Shown: positions 17,890-27,058 of the stretch, piece after piece | How positions within the stretch are numbered: the first letter of the stretch is position 1 | How the letters are laid out: every line of letters starts with the position of its first letter | NCBI GenBank assembly: GCA_004524365.1 | Contig: SDNL01000004.1 | Location: 1 to 36,961, forward strand | Reading direction: 5' to 3' | DNA length: 36,961 bases | Source of the DNA: Promethearchaeota archaeon | Lineage (GTDB): Archaea; Asgardarchaeota; Lokiarchaeia; Sigyniarchaeales; SOKP01 | The notes under the pieces: generated by a model | Told to the model about the DNA's origin: nothing | The model's database searches: none | Seen by the model: only the letters and a program-made list of their open reading frames with translations | Made by a program: the position numbers and the translations under genes

Positions 17890-19266
17890 TTAATGAGTTT
17901 TTTTTATAATTCTTCCCGTGGGTTCTTGATCTCTCTTATTTATCTCTATACCTCTTAGGAACACTTTCCAAACTTGGACTTCAGTATAAGAACCATTAAA
18001 TGGGGAAAATTTTGCTTTTGAATAAAATGTTGTAGCTTCTATTGGATATGATGATATTCTATCAATAATAAGTAAATCAGCATCATAGCCTTCTTTGATG
18101 AAACCTTTATTCTTCAAATTAAATCGTTTAGCAGGATTTTCCGAAGCCACAGAAACAAATTTACTAAGTGATAATTGATATTTACAAACTTTATCTAAAA
18201 GCATTAAGGGATACGTTTCAAATCCTGGAAAACCTGACGGAGCCTTATAATAATTTTCGGATTTCTCCTTTATAGTATGGGGCGCATGATCTGTACCAAT
18301 TAAGGATATATTATTTTTATTTAATTGCTCAAATAAAAATCTCGAATGCTCTGGGGCACGAAGAGGTGGTAAAACTTTCCCATAATTCTTATTTTTTAAT
18401 TTTATTTCATTTGAAAGTAATAAATGATGTGGAGTAACTTCAAAACTAATATTTAGAAGAGGATATTTATTTAATGCATCTCTGATTAACACAAAACTAT
18501 CTTTACAACTAATATGACAGAAGTGGACAAGTGGATATTTATCGCCCTTTAAATCTTTATCGGATATAATTGTATAATAGTTTTCCAAGATGAAATTAAC
18601 ATATTTTGCTTCTTTTTTCGGAGGATAAAGTTTATTATGTAATTTTAAAATGTCTATATCTACTTGTTCCTCCTTCATTTCGTGTGTAAGCGGCCAATCT
18701 GGGTGAATAAAGATGGGTTTTTGAAACTCAGATGAAAATCCTAACAGTTGCTGGATATTTTCCGAATCTGTCCAAATTATGGGACTGAGTGGACTTAATG
18801 GATATATTTTAAAGCCGATGACTCCCAATTCTACGATTTCTTTCATTTGATCATAATTAATCTCAGGAGGGATTCCAGCTATAAATCCAACATCAGAAAA
18901 AATATTTTTCTCTGCTTTTTTCATCCATTTTCTCACTTGATATGGACTTGTAGCAGGTGGTACAGTATTTGGCATATTAAATATCGTAGTTATTCCAGAA
19001 TAGGCAGCAGCTTTAGTACCCGTCTGAAAGGTTTCTTTATAACTTTGTCCCATATCACGTAAATGTGCATGAATATCAATAATTCCAGGTAATATTATCT
19101 TGTTTTTACAATCAATAATTTGGTTATCTTGGTTTTTCCTCTTCAATTCCTCAAGAGATTCAGGTTGGGAATCAAATCTTATATGGCTAATTATTCCTGA
19201 TTCGATTAAAATGATTCCTTTCCTTAACGTACCTTCATTGTATATTTTCCCATTCTTTAGAATCAT
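17890..19266 (-). CDS. pyrC: Dihydroorotase
   Basis: Cyclic amidohydrolase interconverting carbamoyl-aspartate and dihydroorotate in pyrimidine synthesis. The metal site is complete: D64-I-H66-A-H68 in the first strand, probable carboxylated lysine K153 (GFKIYP), H188 (FIHPDW), H251 (HFCHIS) and D326 (GTDHAPH). MPNTVPP near 98-104 is the substrate loop. At 458 residues it is a class I type enzyme. Allantoinase and hydantoinase share most motifs; archaeal context favours dihydroorotase. It starts ten bases after the stop of the upstream TrmY-like gene, so the two form an operon. No other pyr gene is in the window. Confidence 0.88.
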   Translation of the reverse strand: MILKNGKIYNEGTLRKGIILIESGIISHIRFDSQPESLEELKRKNQDNQIIDCKNKIILPGIIDIHAHLRDMGQSYKETFQTGTKAAAYSGITTIFNMPNTVPPATSPYQVRKWMKKAEKNIFSDVGFIAGIPPEINYDQMKEIVELGVIGFKIYPLSPLSPIIWTDSENIQQLLGFSSEFQKPIFIHPDWPLTHEMKEEQVDIDILKLHNKLYPPKKEAKYVNFILENYYTIISDKDLKGDKYPLVHFCHISCKDSFVLIRDALNKYPLLNISFEVTPHHLLLSNEIKLKNKNYGKVLPPLRAPEHSRFLFEQLNKNNISLIGTDHAPHTIKEKSENYYKAPSGFPGFETYPLMLLDKVCKYQLSLSKFVSVASENPAKRFNLKNKGFIKEGYDADLLIIDRISSYPIEATTFYSKAKFSPFNGSYTEVQVWKVFLRGIEINKRDQEPTGRIIKKTH

Positions 19267-19276
19267 AATATCTAAC

Positions 19277-19909
19277 TCATTTCATATTTTTATTATCAAT
19301 CCAATAATTAATCATTAAAATTTGATCTTCTATTTTTTTGATATTGTTTAATATTAATTGTTTTATGTTTATATTTTCGTAGAGAGAATGGTTTAAAAGG
19401 AATTTTGAAGTTGACATATCGTATAAAGATAAAATATATATACCTTCCTTATCAAGCATCTGTTTATCAATTACGTGTAATTTTTGATCATCTATAACAG
19501 ATCTCTCTTTATCATCAATCACATAAATATTTTTATCATTTAATTCCCAAAGTTCTTTAAAAAATGAATTAAAATCACTAAATCGTTTTAAATAAATCCC
19601 GGGCGTAGATTCTCTCCATATATTCATATTTATTCTTAATTCTCGCTTTTGTAAGGCTTTCTGTAATAAAAGAGCTTGAGAACGCTCATCTGGCCCTAAA
19701 AAACGTAATTGCGAACCAATAAATTTCACGCAAATATTATTTCTAATAAAATATATATAGAAATCATTATATTTTCTTATTGCATAAGATAAACAAAAAC
19801 ATGTCCTTAGACAGCAACAAATTTGATAAATTTCATCTGGACAGAAACCACGGTCGATATCTTTTTTGGTATATTCCGTGATTTTTTTGCTTAAAAGTAA
19901 GAATTTCAT
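19277..19909 (-). CDS. Divergent TrmY-like SPOUT protein
   Basis: TrmY methylates N1 of pseudouridine 54 in archaeal tRNA. The first 130 of 210 residues align by eye with that family: D-x-x-Y-Q-I-C-C-C-L-R-x-x-F-x-L-S-Y-A-I-R, then FIGSQLRFLGPDERS (PDER at 73-76), KAL, and ESTPGIYLKR at 100-109. The C-terminal third, which normally carries the SAM-knot motifs (I/L-G-D-H-x-G and a later S-L-x-P-L), instead reads YILSLYDMST and LILNNIKKIED, and about 17 extra residues precede it. The methyl-donor site therefore looks lost or strongly changed. The gene is first in an operon with dihydroorotase. Because of the missing motifs, I name it TrmY-like only. Confidence 0.75.
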   Translation of the reverse strand: MKFLLLSKKITEYTKKDIDRGFCPDEIYQICCCLRTCFCLSYAIRKYNDFYIYFIRNNICVKFIGSQLRFLGPDERSQALLLQKALQKRELRINMNIWRESTPGIYLKRFSDFNSFFKELWELNDKNIYVIDDKERSVIDDQKLHVIDKQMLDKEGIYILSLYDMSTSKFLLNHSLYENINIKQLILNNIKKIEDQILMINYWIDNKNMK

Positions 19910-20045
19910 AGCTTCGTTTCTAAAGATTATAAAGTATTATTATTATTAAAAATCATATTTTTAACAGAGTATAGGGAAACAAAATTTTTTTATACTTTAA
20001 TTTTTATACTCTTATTAATAAGTATTTATCTATAACAGATTTAAA

Positions 20046-20231
20046 ATGTCAGACAAAAACATAGATTATGAGAGTATTTTCGATAAAAATATAACTCTTG
20101 AAGAATATAAGGACCGCTTGGTTGCTTTATTAAGAGAACATCGTGTTGGAATTGTTGATAGGCGAAAAATTATACGACAAAAAGCACAAGAGTTTAGAGA
20201 TAGAACACGTAGGAGAGATATGAGAAGTTAG
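20046..20231 (+). CDS. Small basic hypothetical protein
   Basis: A 61-residue protein with a helical acidic N-terminal half (NITLEEYKDRLVALLREH) and a strongly basic C-terminus rich in arginine (DRRKIIRQKAQEFRDRTRRR). Such a tail could bind RNA or a ribosomal surface, but no family is recognised. It has its own TATA-like sequence (TTTATACT near 19990) and is followed by a T-rich terminator. The clean ATG and codon pattern support it being real. Confidence 0.62.
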   Translation: MSDKNIDYESIFDKNITLEEYKDRLVALLREHRVGIVDRRKIIRQKAQEFRDRTRRRDMRS

Positions 20232-20234
20232 ATA

Positions 20235-20267
20235 TTTTTCTTTTCTTTTTCCTTTTTTTATTTTTTT
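20235..20267 (+). terminator. Poly-T terminator
   Basis: A T-rich tract with several runs of four to seven T starts four bases after the small gene's stop codon. Archaeal RNA polymerase terminates at such oligo-T tracts without needing a hairpin. Confidence 0.55.
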
Positions 20268-20283
20268 GAGAATTCTATTATAA

Positions 20284-20322
20284 GATTGAAGTCTCCCCGT
20301 CCTAAATAAAGGGAGGGAACTT
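20284..20322 (-). mobile_element. Solo IS200/IS605-type right end after srp54
   Basis: On the minus strand this reads TTCCCTCCC, a TTTATTTA loop region, then GGACGGGGAGACTTCAA. CTCCC can pair with GGGAG to form a hairpin, and TCAA follows, as at the cleaved right end of IS200/IS605 elements and the 3' end of tnpB guide RNAs. It differs from the copy at 22-44 at only two of 23 positions. It begins about 15 bases past the srp54 stop, so no transposon body is present. It may be a remnant, a guide-RNA-like transcript end, or simply a terminator hairpin taken over by srp54. Confidence 0.5.
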
Positions 20323-20336
20323 GTTTCGCAATTTCG

Positions 20337-21713
20337 TTAAAATCTAAAATCCTTTCCTAACTTCTTCATCATTTCCATTGCTTGTTTGTTCATACCTCCC
20401 ATGCCACCCATTGCTTTTCCTTTTTTCCTTAATTGACCAAGATTCTTCATTAATTTTTTCATTTGATTGTATTGCCCAAGCATTCGATTTATAACAGAAT
20501 AATCAACCCCCGAACCAATAGCAATTCTCTTTTTCCTTGTCCTTTTTATTATTTTGGGATTTTCCTTTTCTAATTGAGTCATAGAAGAAATAACGGTTTC
20601 CCACATTTCTAAATTCTCTTCAGCATCGTCTTTTAATGCATCAGGAATATTTCCTCCCCCCATCATTGAAAGAATATTTTTAAACTTACCCATCTTTCTA
20701 ATAGCTTTCAATTGGGTGCATAGATCATCCAATGTGAATTTTCCTTGCATCATTCTTCTTGCCATTTCAGGATCGGGCATCGCTTCAGCTTCTTGAACCT
20801 TCTCTATTAACCCCTCAATATTTGGAATGCCTAAAAGTGACCCTACAAAACGACTAGGTTCAAACACTTCAAAATCATCAAGCTTTTCCCCAGTTCCTAT
20901 AAATCTAATTGGAGAACTGGTTGCAGCACAAGCAGAAAGCGCTCCACCTCCTTTGGCGGTTCCATCTAGTTTAGTAACAATAATACTTCCAATATTGGTT
21001 TCTTCAGAAAATGATTCTGCTTGAGAATATGCCTGTTGCCCTAAGGTACCATCTATCACTAAAATTACTTCATTAGGTTTTAATACCTTTTCTATTTTAT
21101 TCATCTCATCCATTAATTTTTTCTCTTCTTTATGTCTTCCCGCAGTATCTACAATTACTAAATCATATCCTTTATTGAGTGCTCGTTTTGTTTCTTTCAC
21201 AGCAATTTTAAGAGGGTTATCTTCTTTGGGGTCTCCAAAAGTTTTTACATCTATTTGATTAGTTAATTGATCAAGCTGTTCATATGCACCTGGTCGCCAA
21301 GTATCTGTTGTAACAGTCACAACTTTTAGACCTTTGCTCTTATAATGCTTTGCCAGCTTTGCTACGGTTGTAGTTTTTCCGGAACCTTGAATTCCCACCA
21401 ATAAAATTACATTCTTTTTACCAGGTTTAATTCTTAATGGTGCTGGTTTTCCACCCAAAGTCCTTATTAATTCATCATGAATGAGCTTAATAATAAAATC
21501 TTTTCGCTTTGCTCGTTGAAGTTCCGTATTCATGGCCTCTTTTTTAATATTCTCGGTCATTTCGAATACTAATTCAACTTTTACATCCGAACTTAGCAGA
21601 GCCCTCTGTAGATCCTGAATGAGGGTTATTATTGCATCCTTATCTATTTTAGGGAGTCTACGAATCCGTCGGATGGTTTGATCGAGCTTTCGGCCTAAGG
21701 TCTCAAGAACCAT
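20337..21713 (-). CDS. srp54: Signal recognition particle protein SRP54
   Basis: GTPase subunit of the signal recognition particle, which binds signal peptides and 7S RNA and docks to FtsY. The 458 residues carry the N domain helices (1-90, with ALLSSDV at 39-44), the G domain with G1 GIQGSGKT at 107-114, DTWRPGA, DTAGRH and TKLDG, and the methionine-rich M domain (about 320-458) ending in GGMGGMNKQAMEMMKKLGK. Length and motif order are standard. A solo transposon-end-like hairpin follows its stop codon closely. Its upstream region (21714-21925) holds the promoter; no partner gene is co-transcribed. Confidence 0.97.
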   Translation of the reverse strand: MVLETLGRKLDQTIRRIRRLPKIDKDAIITLIQDLQRALLSSDVKVELVFEMTENIKKEAMNTELQRAKRKDFIIKLIHDELIRTLGGKPAPLRIKPGKKNVILLVGIQGSGKTTTVAKLAKHYKSKGLKVVTVTTDTWRPGAYEQLDQLTNQIDVKTFGDPKEDNPLKIAVKETKRALNKGYDLVIVDTAGRHKEEKKLMDEMNKIEKVLKPNEVILVIDGTLGQQAYSQAESFSEETNIGSIIVTKLDGTAKGGGALSACAATSSPIRFIGTGEKLDDFEVFEPSRFVGSLLGIPNIEGLIEKVQEAEAMPDPEMARRMMQGKFTLDDLCTQLKAIRKMGKFKNILSMMGGGNIPDALKDDAEENLEMWETVISSMTQLEKENPKIIKRTRKKRIAIGSGVDYSVINRMLGQYNQMKKLMKNLGQLRKKGKAMGGMGGMNKQAMEMMKKLGKDFRF

Positions 21714-21925
21714 ATTTAAATATCCTCACGATTTATTTTTTTAATTAATAAAAGAATTCTGTTTTTTATAATTTAAGTTTCAAAAACTCTTATTTAAGAT
21801 AAATGAATTCTCTTATTTAATTTCATTTCTGATAATATAAAATGAAAAAATAATAAAGAAAATACATAGAAAAATAGTTTTCTAACTTTTTAGGGTGATG
21901 GGGAGGATTTATTTAACAAACTTTT

Positions 21926-22357
21926 TTACAGAATACGTTTTATAATTATATTCCCTGCTAATCTCCAGAATCCCATTTTTGCATTACTCATCTTTTCAGG
22001 ATCCCCTTGAAGCTCCTTTAATTTATTCCGTAAACCCTCTTCTTCTGGCCAATCCACGTCAATTGACTGGTAGGTTTCTAAATCGAGGATATTAATCTTA
22101 TCATCATTAATAAAGTTAATTTGGGCGTTTCCTTTCTCTATTATTGGGACATCAACTAAATCCCCGCTGGGAAAGGTTAAACTGCGCTTTTTATCATCAA
22201 AAACACCAACACATACCACTCTTACTTTAGCATGTCCATGTTTACCTGATTTGCTCCGCTCTGTGCTTTTAATTTCACAAGGCTCGCCATCGACCATAAT
22301 ATAATTTCCAGACTTAAGCTTTTGAATTTCATCTCTTCTTATAGACATCGCGTTCAA
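21926..22357 (-). CDS. eif5A: Translation factor aIF5A
   Basis: The archaeal homologue of eIF5A, which helps ribosomes through difficult peptide bonds once it carries hypusine or deoxyhypusine. The modification loop SGK39HGHAK is intact, so K39 should be the target of deoxyhypusine synthase. The SH3-like N-domain (about 10-75) is followed by an OB fold. Length is 143 residues from the first Met; starting at Met4 gives MSIRRDEIQKLKSG, equally plausible and closer to the usual N-terminus. It is divergent from NAD kinase with 200 bases between. Confidence 0.95.
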   Translation of the reverse strand: MNAMSIRRDEIQKLKSGNYIMVDGEPCEIKSTERSKSGKHGHAKVRVVCVGVFDDKKRSLTFPSGDLVDVPIIEKGNAQINFINDDKINILDLETYQSIDVDWPEEEGLRNKLKELQGDPEKMSNAKMGFWRLAGNIIIKRIL

Positions 22358-22557
22358 ACACTCTTTTATTTTTATTTAATTTTTATATTCTTGTTACTTA
22401 CGTCTTATATATATTATTATGAGAAAATTATTATATTTTTTCATAAAACTTTGTCTGAAATGATAATCTAGCACATAAACATAAAAAGCTTATACCTAAA
22501 AAACATTAATTTGTATAAATAATTTTAATTAGGATTATACAATTAGTAATAATAAGT

Positions 22558-23469
22558 ATGGACGATAAAGGCATTTTAATCGCCGCCCGAATGGATAAAG
22601 CAGAGGCAATTGAGTTAGCTCGGGGTATCTTTGATTTCCTAAGGGAAAGAGGAGAAAAGGTTTATTATGAAACCCGACTTTCTCCAAAATTTGATGGATA
22701 TCACTCAAAAAGCATAATTTCCGCCACTAATGATATAATTAAATTTATTATTGTTATTGGAGGTGATGGAAGCGTTATGAGGGTAGCAAGCGCAGTAAAC
22801 CAAGAAAACCCGCCGCCTATTTTTGGAGTAAACATAGGGTCTATTGGGTTTTTAGATGAAACAAATGAAATTAAAGTGTTTAAAGATTTAGAAAAAGTAT
22901 TGCAAGGAGATTATATCATTGAAGAAGTCTCTAAAATAACTGCCTATTTAATTAAATCAAATTCAGAAAAATCAAAACTCAGAAATGCCTTGAATGAAGT
23001 CTTAATTGTATCATCAACTCATTCCAAAGTACTTCAAGTAAGTATAAAGATTAACGGAGTATATCTCAATCGAAGCTATTTGGACGGGGTTATAATCTGT
23101 ACTTCAACTGGTTCGACTGCATATAACCTAAGTGCTGGAGGGGCTATTGTCTTTCCGACCTTAGATGTCCTTCAAATTACCTCTTTAAATGCATTTGGAA
23201 GATCAGGATTAAAACCAATAGTGGTGCCTATTGATAGTGAAATTGAAATAAAGTTATTAAGGCCCAGGTTAAATGCCAAGGTGATTATTGATGGGAGACA
23301 TTTTTATGAACAAATTCAACCAAATACTAGAATAATAGTAACCAAAGCAAATAGTTCCTTCAGATTTATTCGATTATCCAAAGATTTAGATAAAAGTTAT
23401 TTTAAGCGTTTAAAGAAAAAAATAATTGGCGCTCTTAAAGTCCCCCTTCAAGATAGTCCGGAAGAATAG
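22558..23469 (+). CDS. nadK: NAD kinase
   Basis: Phosphorylates NAD to NADP. The diagnostic G-G-D70-G-S motif lies at 68-72, N-I-G-S-I-G-F-L at 92-99, and the dinucleotide-binding TSTGSTAYNLSAGG at about 182-195. The 303-residue length is normal. A TATA-like TTGTATAAAT lies at 22511-22520, about 40 bases before the ATG. A basic C-terminal tail (FKRLKKKIIGALK) is slightly longer than usual. With NadC it is the second NAD-pathway enzyme in the window, but the genes are far apart. Confidence 0.94.
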   Translation: MDDKGILIAARMDKAEAIELARGIFDFLRERGEKVYYETRLSPKFDGYHSKSIISATNDIIKFIIVIGGDGSVMRVASAVNQENPPPIFGVNIGSIGFLDETNEIKVFKDLEKVLQGDYIIEEVSKITAYLIKSNSEKSKLRNALNEVLIVSSTHSKVLQVSIKINGVYLNRSYLDGVIICTSTGSTAYNLSAGGAIVFPTLDVLQITSLNAFGRSGLKPIVVPIDSEIEIKLLRPRLNAKVIIDGRHFYEQIQPNTRIIVTKANSSFRFIRLSKDLDKSYFKRLKKKIIGALKVPLQDSPEE

Positions 23470-23637
23470 TCAACAAAAATATAACCCTTTAACTTTCTAA
23501 ATATTTAAAATTATTCTTTTCATTCTTTTCCTTTCAGATTAAGTCATAATTTCCTTTAATTAACTATTTATAGAATTGGAAGAATTATATAATATAGACA
23601 AAAGTTGAAAATTATTTGATTTAAAGAATGGGAGGCT

Positions 23638-23883
23638 ATGCAAATTAAAGATATAAAAAAATCAAATCAAAGAGTTTTTGAAGAATTATCTGAGGAAAAG
23701 GGAGAAGAAAAATTAAGGAAATGGGCAGAAGAATTATCATTAGGGGAATTGGCGGATATAATTACCTATAACGAACGGAAGATCGCTCATATTCGTAATA
23801 TTTTATACAAAATCACAAATGAGAATATGAAACAAGAAGCAAAAAACAATATATCCACAGATGGAAAAAGAAAAAAAGAATAA
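23638..23883 (+). CDS. Small hypothetical helical protein
   Basis: An 81-residue charged protein with two or three predicted helices (about 10-30 and 35-62) and a polar basic tail. No family is recognised. The start is well supported: GGGAGG lies just before the ATG, one of the few strong Shine-Dalgarno sequences in the window. It lies between nadK and the NOB1-like gene on the same strand, but gaps of 100-170 bases make a shared transcript uncertain. The KLRKWAEELSLGELADIITYNERKI portion is the likely conserved core. Confidence 0.65.
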   Translation: MQIKDIKKSNQRVFEELSEEKGEEKLRKWAEELSLGELADIITYNERKIAHIRNILYKITNENMKQEAKNNISTDGKRKKE

Positions 23884-23983
23884 CGGATTATCTTATTTAT
23901 AACGTTAAGAATGAGTTTATATTTAGGATTAACCAAGAAGGAATAATACTCTCCTAACACTAATAGAATGGATTAATTCAACG

Positions 23984-24517
23984 ATGTTCAAAAAGATAAA
24001 TATTTCAAAAGATACTAATTTAGTTTTTGATACGAATATTTTCTTAATGGGGATAGACTTTAATATTGTAGATAATAAAATCTATACGGTCCCAGGTGTC
24101 TTGGATGAATTAAATGTTGATAGGTATCAAACTGAAAATATATTTATTTTGGAGAGAATTAATTATGGGATTCAATCAAATAATTTAACCATAAAAATCC
24201 CTGAAACTACTTTTCGAGATAAAGTAATTAAAGCAGCAAAAATCACAAATGATTTTCCTCTTCTTTCAGATGTTGATATAAATTTGATTGCTCTTGCCTT
24301 GGAATTAAAATTAAATTTAGAAGAAGAAGTAATTCTTTTTACAAATGATTACTCAATGGAAAATGTGTGCTTAAAATTAGGGGTCTCATTTTCTCCATTA
24401 GGAAAGGATGGAATCTCCAAGATCAGATTTAGAAAAGATATAAGATGCCCCGCTTGTGGTGAAAGAAATCCGATTGGACAGAAGAGGTGTGAAAATTGCG
24501 GAACAGATCTTTCTTGA
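23984..24517 (+). CDS. NOB1-like PIN endonuclease with zinc ribbon
   Basis: NOB1 cuts the 3' end of pre-16S/18S rRNA during small-subunit maturation. The 177-residue protein has the PIN catalytic acids D16 (FDTNIF), E42 (VLDEL), D96/D98 (LSDVDINLIALALEL) and D122 (FTNDYSMEN). It ends in a zinc ribbon with C155, C158, C169 and C172 (CPACG and CENCG). This PIN-plus-ribbon order and length are those of archaeal NOB1. Unlike VapC toxins, it has no antitoxin gene beside it. Confidence 0.87.
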   Translation: MFKKINISKDTNLVFDTNIFLMGIDFNIVDNKIYTVPGVLDELNVDRYQTENIFILERINYGIQSNNLTIKIPETTFRDKVIKAAKITNDFPLLSDVDINLIALALELKLNLEEEVILFTNDYSMENVCLKLGVSFSPLGKDGISKIRFRKDIRCPACGERNPIGQKRCENCGTDLS

Positions 24518-24630
24518 CTAACAGATGTTCATTTATTGAAAAAGATTTTTTTTATTTACATAAACGAAGCAACAAAGATTTTTAAATTGAAATAATATTA
24601 AAGATTAAAGAAAAATAGGTTTTTATAATA

Positions 24631-25770
24631 ATGTCGTCAAATAAGTTAAAAATAGGAGTAATCGGCTTGGGGATGGTTGCAAATATCGCTCATTTACCCT
24701 CTTACCATCGTTCTCCGGATACAGAAATATGGGCTGTTGCCGATCCACTTGAATCCCATTGCAAAAAGGCGCAAAAGAGTTATAATATAGAAAAGGTGTA
24801 TAAAGATCCCAATGATTTAATAGATGACCCTGAGATTGATGCAATAAGTATATGTTCTCCTCACTGGGCTCACTCCAAACAGGCAATCCGGGCTGCCAAT
24901 AATGGGAAACATATCTTGTGTGAAAAGCCCATAGGATTAAATTTGGACGATGTTGATAAGATGATTAAAGCAGTTGAAAAAAATAATATCATTTTTCAAA
25001 CCGCTACTCAAAAACGGTTTGATCCTGGGTTTCAATATATCAAGGAAAAAATAGTTGAAAAAGTGATTGGAGATGTTTTCCACGTGTCGGTCTTTTGGTA
25101 TCATTCAATGCCCGATTTGGGAGAGAATCCAAGGAAAGAATTAATCCAAGAGGTAGGATTATGGAGGATGACAGATGATCGATGTAGGGGAGGAGACCTA
25201 TTAGACCACGGCCCTCATTATTTTGATTTATTTCGTTGGTGGTTTGGCGATGTAGCGGATGTAAGTGCTAAAATCCGCCGTATAAATGAAAATCGAGTAA
25301 ATGAGGATCATTCCACAATATTATTATCTTTTAAAGAAAATAATGCTATAGCCGTTTTTGAGCGTTCGGAGGCATTTTTTGGTGGTGTTTATGGCGAAGA
25401 GAAGGGCCGAATACACGGAACTAAAGGGACCTTTTATTTTAACGTACCTAACGAATATAAGAAAAAACCCTTGGAACTTCAGAAATTTGCGAAAAAAACC
25501 AAATTATCAAAACCTTCAAAAGAGCATATTTCCCTTTCCCAAGATCCCCAAGACTTACCTTATGCTCGAGAACTTCGCACATTTATTAATAGGATTTTGG
25601 GGCGCTCGAATGAAGATGTGGGGTTTCCTTTGGAATGGGTGCCAACAATATATGATGGAAGGGCAGGTTTGGAAGTTGTTTTAGCTGCCTATGAATCTCA
25701 GCGATTAAACAAAACCATAAAGTTACCTTTAACAACTTATCAACCAATTAAATGGTCTGAAGGTTGTTAG
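24631..25770 (+). CDS. Gfo/Idh/MocA-family oxidoreductase
   Basis: An NAD(P)-dependent sugar or inositol dehydrogenase-like enzyme of 379 residues. The Rossmann fold opens with GVIGLGMVA (about 8-16), the family's EKP catalytic motif appears as CEKPIG near 97-102, and GGDLLDHGPHYFD near 189-201 holds the conserved histidine pair of the active site. The remainder is the alpha/beta sheet domain. The substrate cannot be told: glucose-fructose, myo-inositol and sugar-nucleotide 3-dehydrogenases all share this pattern. The gene is monocistronic. It could feed the KDG route, but it lies 20 kb away. Confidence 0.88.
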   Translation: MSSNKLKIGVIGLGMVANIAHLPSYHRSPDTEIWAVADPLESHCKKAQKSYNIEKVYKDPNDLIDDPEIDAISICSPHWAHSKQAIRAANNGKHILCEKPIGLNLDDVDKMIKAVEKNNIIFQTATQKRFDPGFQYIKEKIVEKVIGDVFHVSVFWYHSMPDLGENPRKELIQEVGLWRMTDDRCRGGDLLDHGPHYFDLFRWWFGDVADVSAKIRRINENRVNEDHSTILLSFKENNAIAVFERSEAFFGGVYGEEKGRIHGTKGTFYFNVPNEYKKKPLELQKFAKKTKLSKPSKEHISLSQDPQDLPYARELRTFINRILGRSNEDVGFPLEWVPTIYDGRAGLEVVLAAYESQRLNKTIKLPLTTYQPIKWSEGC

Positions 25771-25903
25771 ACCTAATTTATTTTTTTAAATTTAAGTTTC
25801 TATGTCTATTTTGCTAATCGTAAGAGAATATCGTGGAAAATATATATGAAGTATACATTTATTGATTAGGATATAGATATCATATTGCCGAGCTGAAATC
25901 AAA

Positions 25904-26950
25904 ATGGGTGTAAAAATTAATGATCTAGTTAAAGAAGTTAGAAGAACGATTACTTTTGAAAACCTCTTTAATAAGAAGATTGCGATTGATGCTTTTAATA
26001 CCTTATATCAATTTCTAGCGATAATTCGTCAAAGAGATGGGACTCCATTAAAGGATTATAAGGGAAATGTAACTTCACATCTTTCAGGGCTCTTCTATAG
26101 AACAATTAACTTTTTAGAACATAATATTAAACCCGTATATGTTTTCGACGGAAAGCCTTCCGAATTGAAATTAGATACTATTAAAGAACGCAAAGAAGTT
26201 AAAAAGGACGCGAAAAAAAAATTGGAAAAGGCAAGAGAGAAAGGAGATATGGAAGAGGCTAGAAAATACGCGCAAATGACTTCAAAACTAGATTCTGATA
26301 TGATTGAAGAGAGTAAAAAACTTATAAAATATATGGGCATACCTGTAGTCCAAGCACCCTCCGAAGGAGAAGCTCAGTCAGCATTTATGGTTCAGGAAGG
26401 GGATGTTTGGGCTTGTGCATCTCAAGATTATGATACGCTTTTATTTAATGGAAAACGATTAATTAGAAATTTTGCAGTAAGTCGAAGCAAAAAAGTTAAA
26501 GATACGTCAGTTACCTTAGACATAGAATATATTTCATTGAACAAATTATTAGATAAATATGAAATTAGTCGAGAACAACTAATAGAAATGGGTATTCTTA
26601 TTGGTACAGATTTTTTTCCGGGAATTAAAGGAATTGGTCAGCATACTGCTTTAGATCTTATCAAAAAGTATGGAAATTTAACAACGATAATTGAAAAAGG
26701 AGTAGAAGCGGCTGGAAAGAACATAAATTTGGATATTGAAGTTATAAACCAAGTAAAAGAAATCTTTTTACACCCCTTAGTTGAAAAAAATTATCCCAAA
26801 TTAAAGTGGAAAGGGATAGAATATGAAAAAATTAAGGAACTCTTAATAGAAATTCATAATTTCTCTCCCGGGCGTGTTCAAAATGCATTAGATAGGCTCC
26901 GGAAATTAGATCAATCCTCCACTCAAGTTTCATTGGACTCGTTTTTTTAG
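25904..26950 (+). CDS. fen1: Flap endonuclease FEN1
   Basis: Structure-specific 5' nuclease that removes Okazaki flaps. Catalytic acids D29 (AIDAFN) and D82 (FDGKP) lie in the N region, EGEAQSA and SQDYDTLLF in the internal region, and GTDFFPGIKGIG is the helix-hairpin-helix loop. The usual Asn of TDYN is Phe here. The C-terminus STQVSLDSFF is a textbook PCNA-interacting box (Q-x-x-L-x-x-F-F). Length (348) is normal for archaeal FEN1. The start MGVKINDLV matches the conserved N-terminus, which must be free to thread the active site. Confidence 0.96.
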   Translation: MGVKINDLVKEVRRTITFENLFNKKIAIDAFNTLYQFLAIIRQRDGTPLKDYKGNVTSHLSGLFYRTINFLEHNIKPVYVFDGKPSELKLDTIKERKEVKKDAKKKLEKAREKGDMEEARKYAQMTSKLDSDMIEESKKLIKYMGIPVVQAPSEGEAQSAFMVQEGDVWACASQDYDTLLFNGKRLIRNFAVSRSKKVKDTSVTLDIEYISLNKLLDKYEISREQLIEMGILIGTDFFPGIKGIGQHTALDLIKKYGNLTTIIEKGVEAAGKNINLDIEVINQVKEIFLHPLVEKNYPKLKWKGIEYEKIKELLIEIHNFSPGRVQNALDRLRKLDQSSTQVSLDSFF

Positions 26951-27058
26951 AAACTAAGCATTTCTATAGAGAAATATAATAAAAAAAAATAGAAAAATTT
27001 TTACAAAATGTAAAATTAATTCTCAATAATAATTTAAATTAAAAAGAATACAAATTTC

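Noticed and set aside
21888-21912. GGGTGATGGGGAGG, a possible box C of a C/D guide RNA
   Set aside because: No box D or second box pair lies at a suitable distance, so one loose match is not enough.
25358-25684. 108-codon frame inside the oxidoreductase gene
   Set aside because: Same-strand out-of-frame shadow of a clear Gfo/Idh enzyme, without its own ribosome-binding site.
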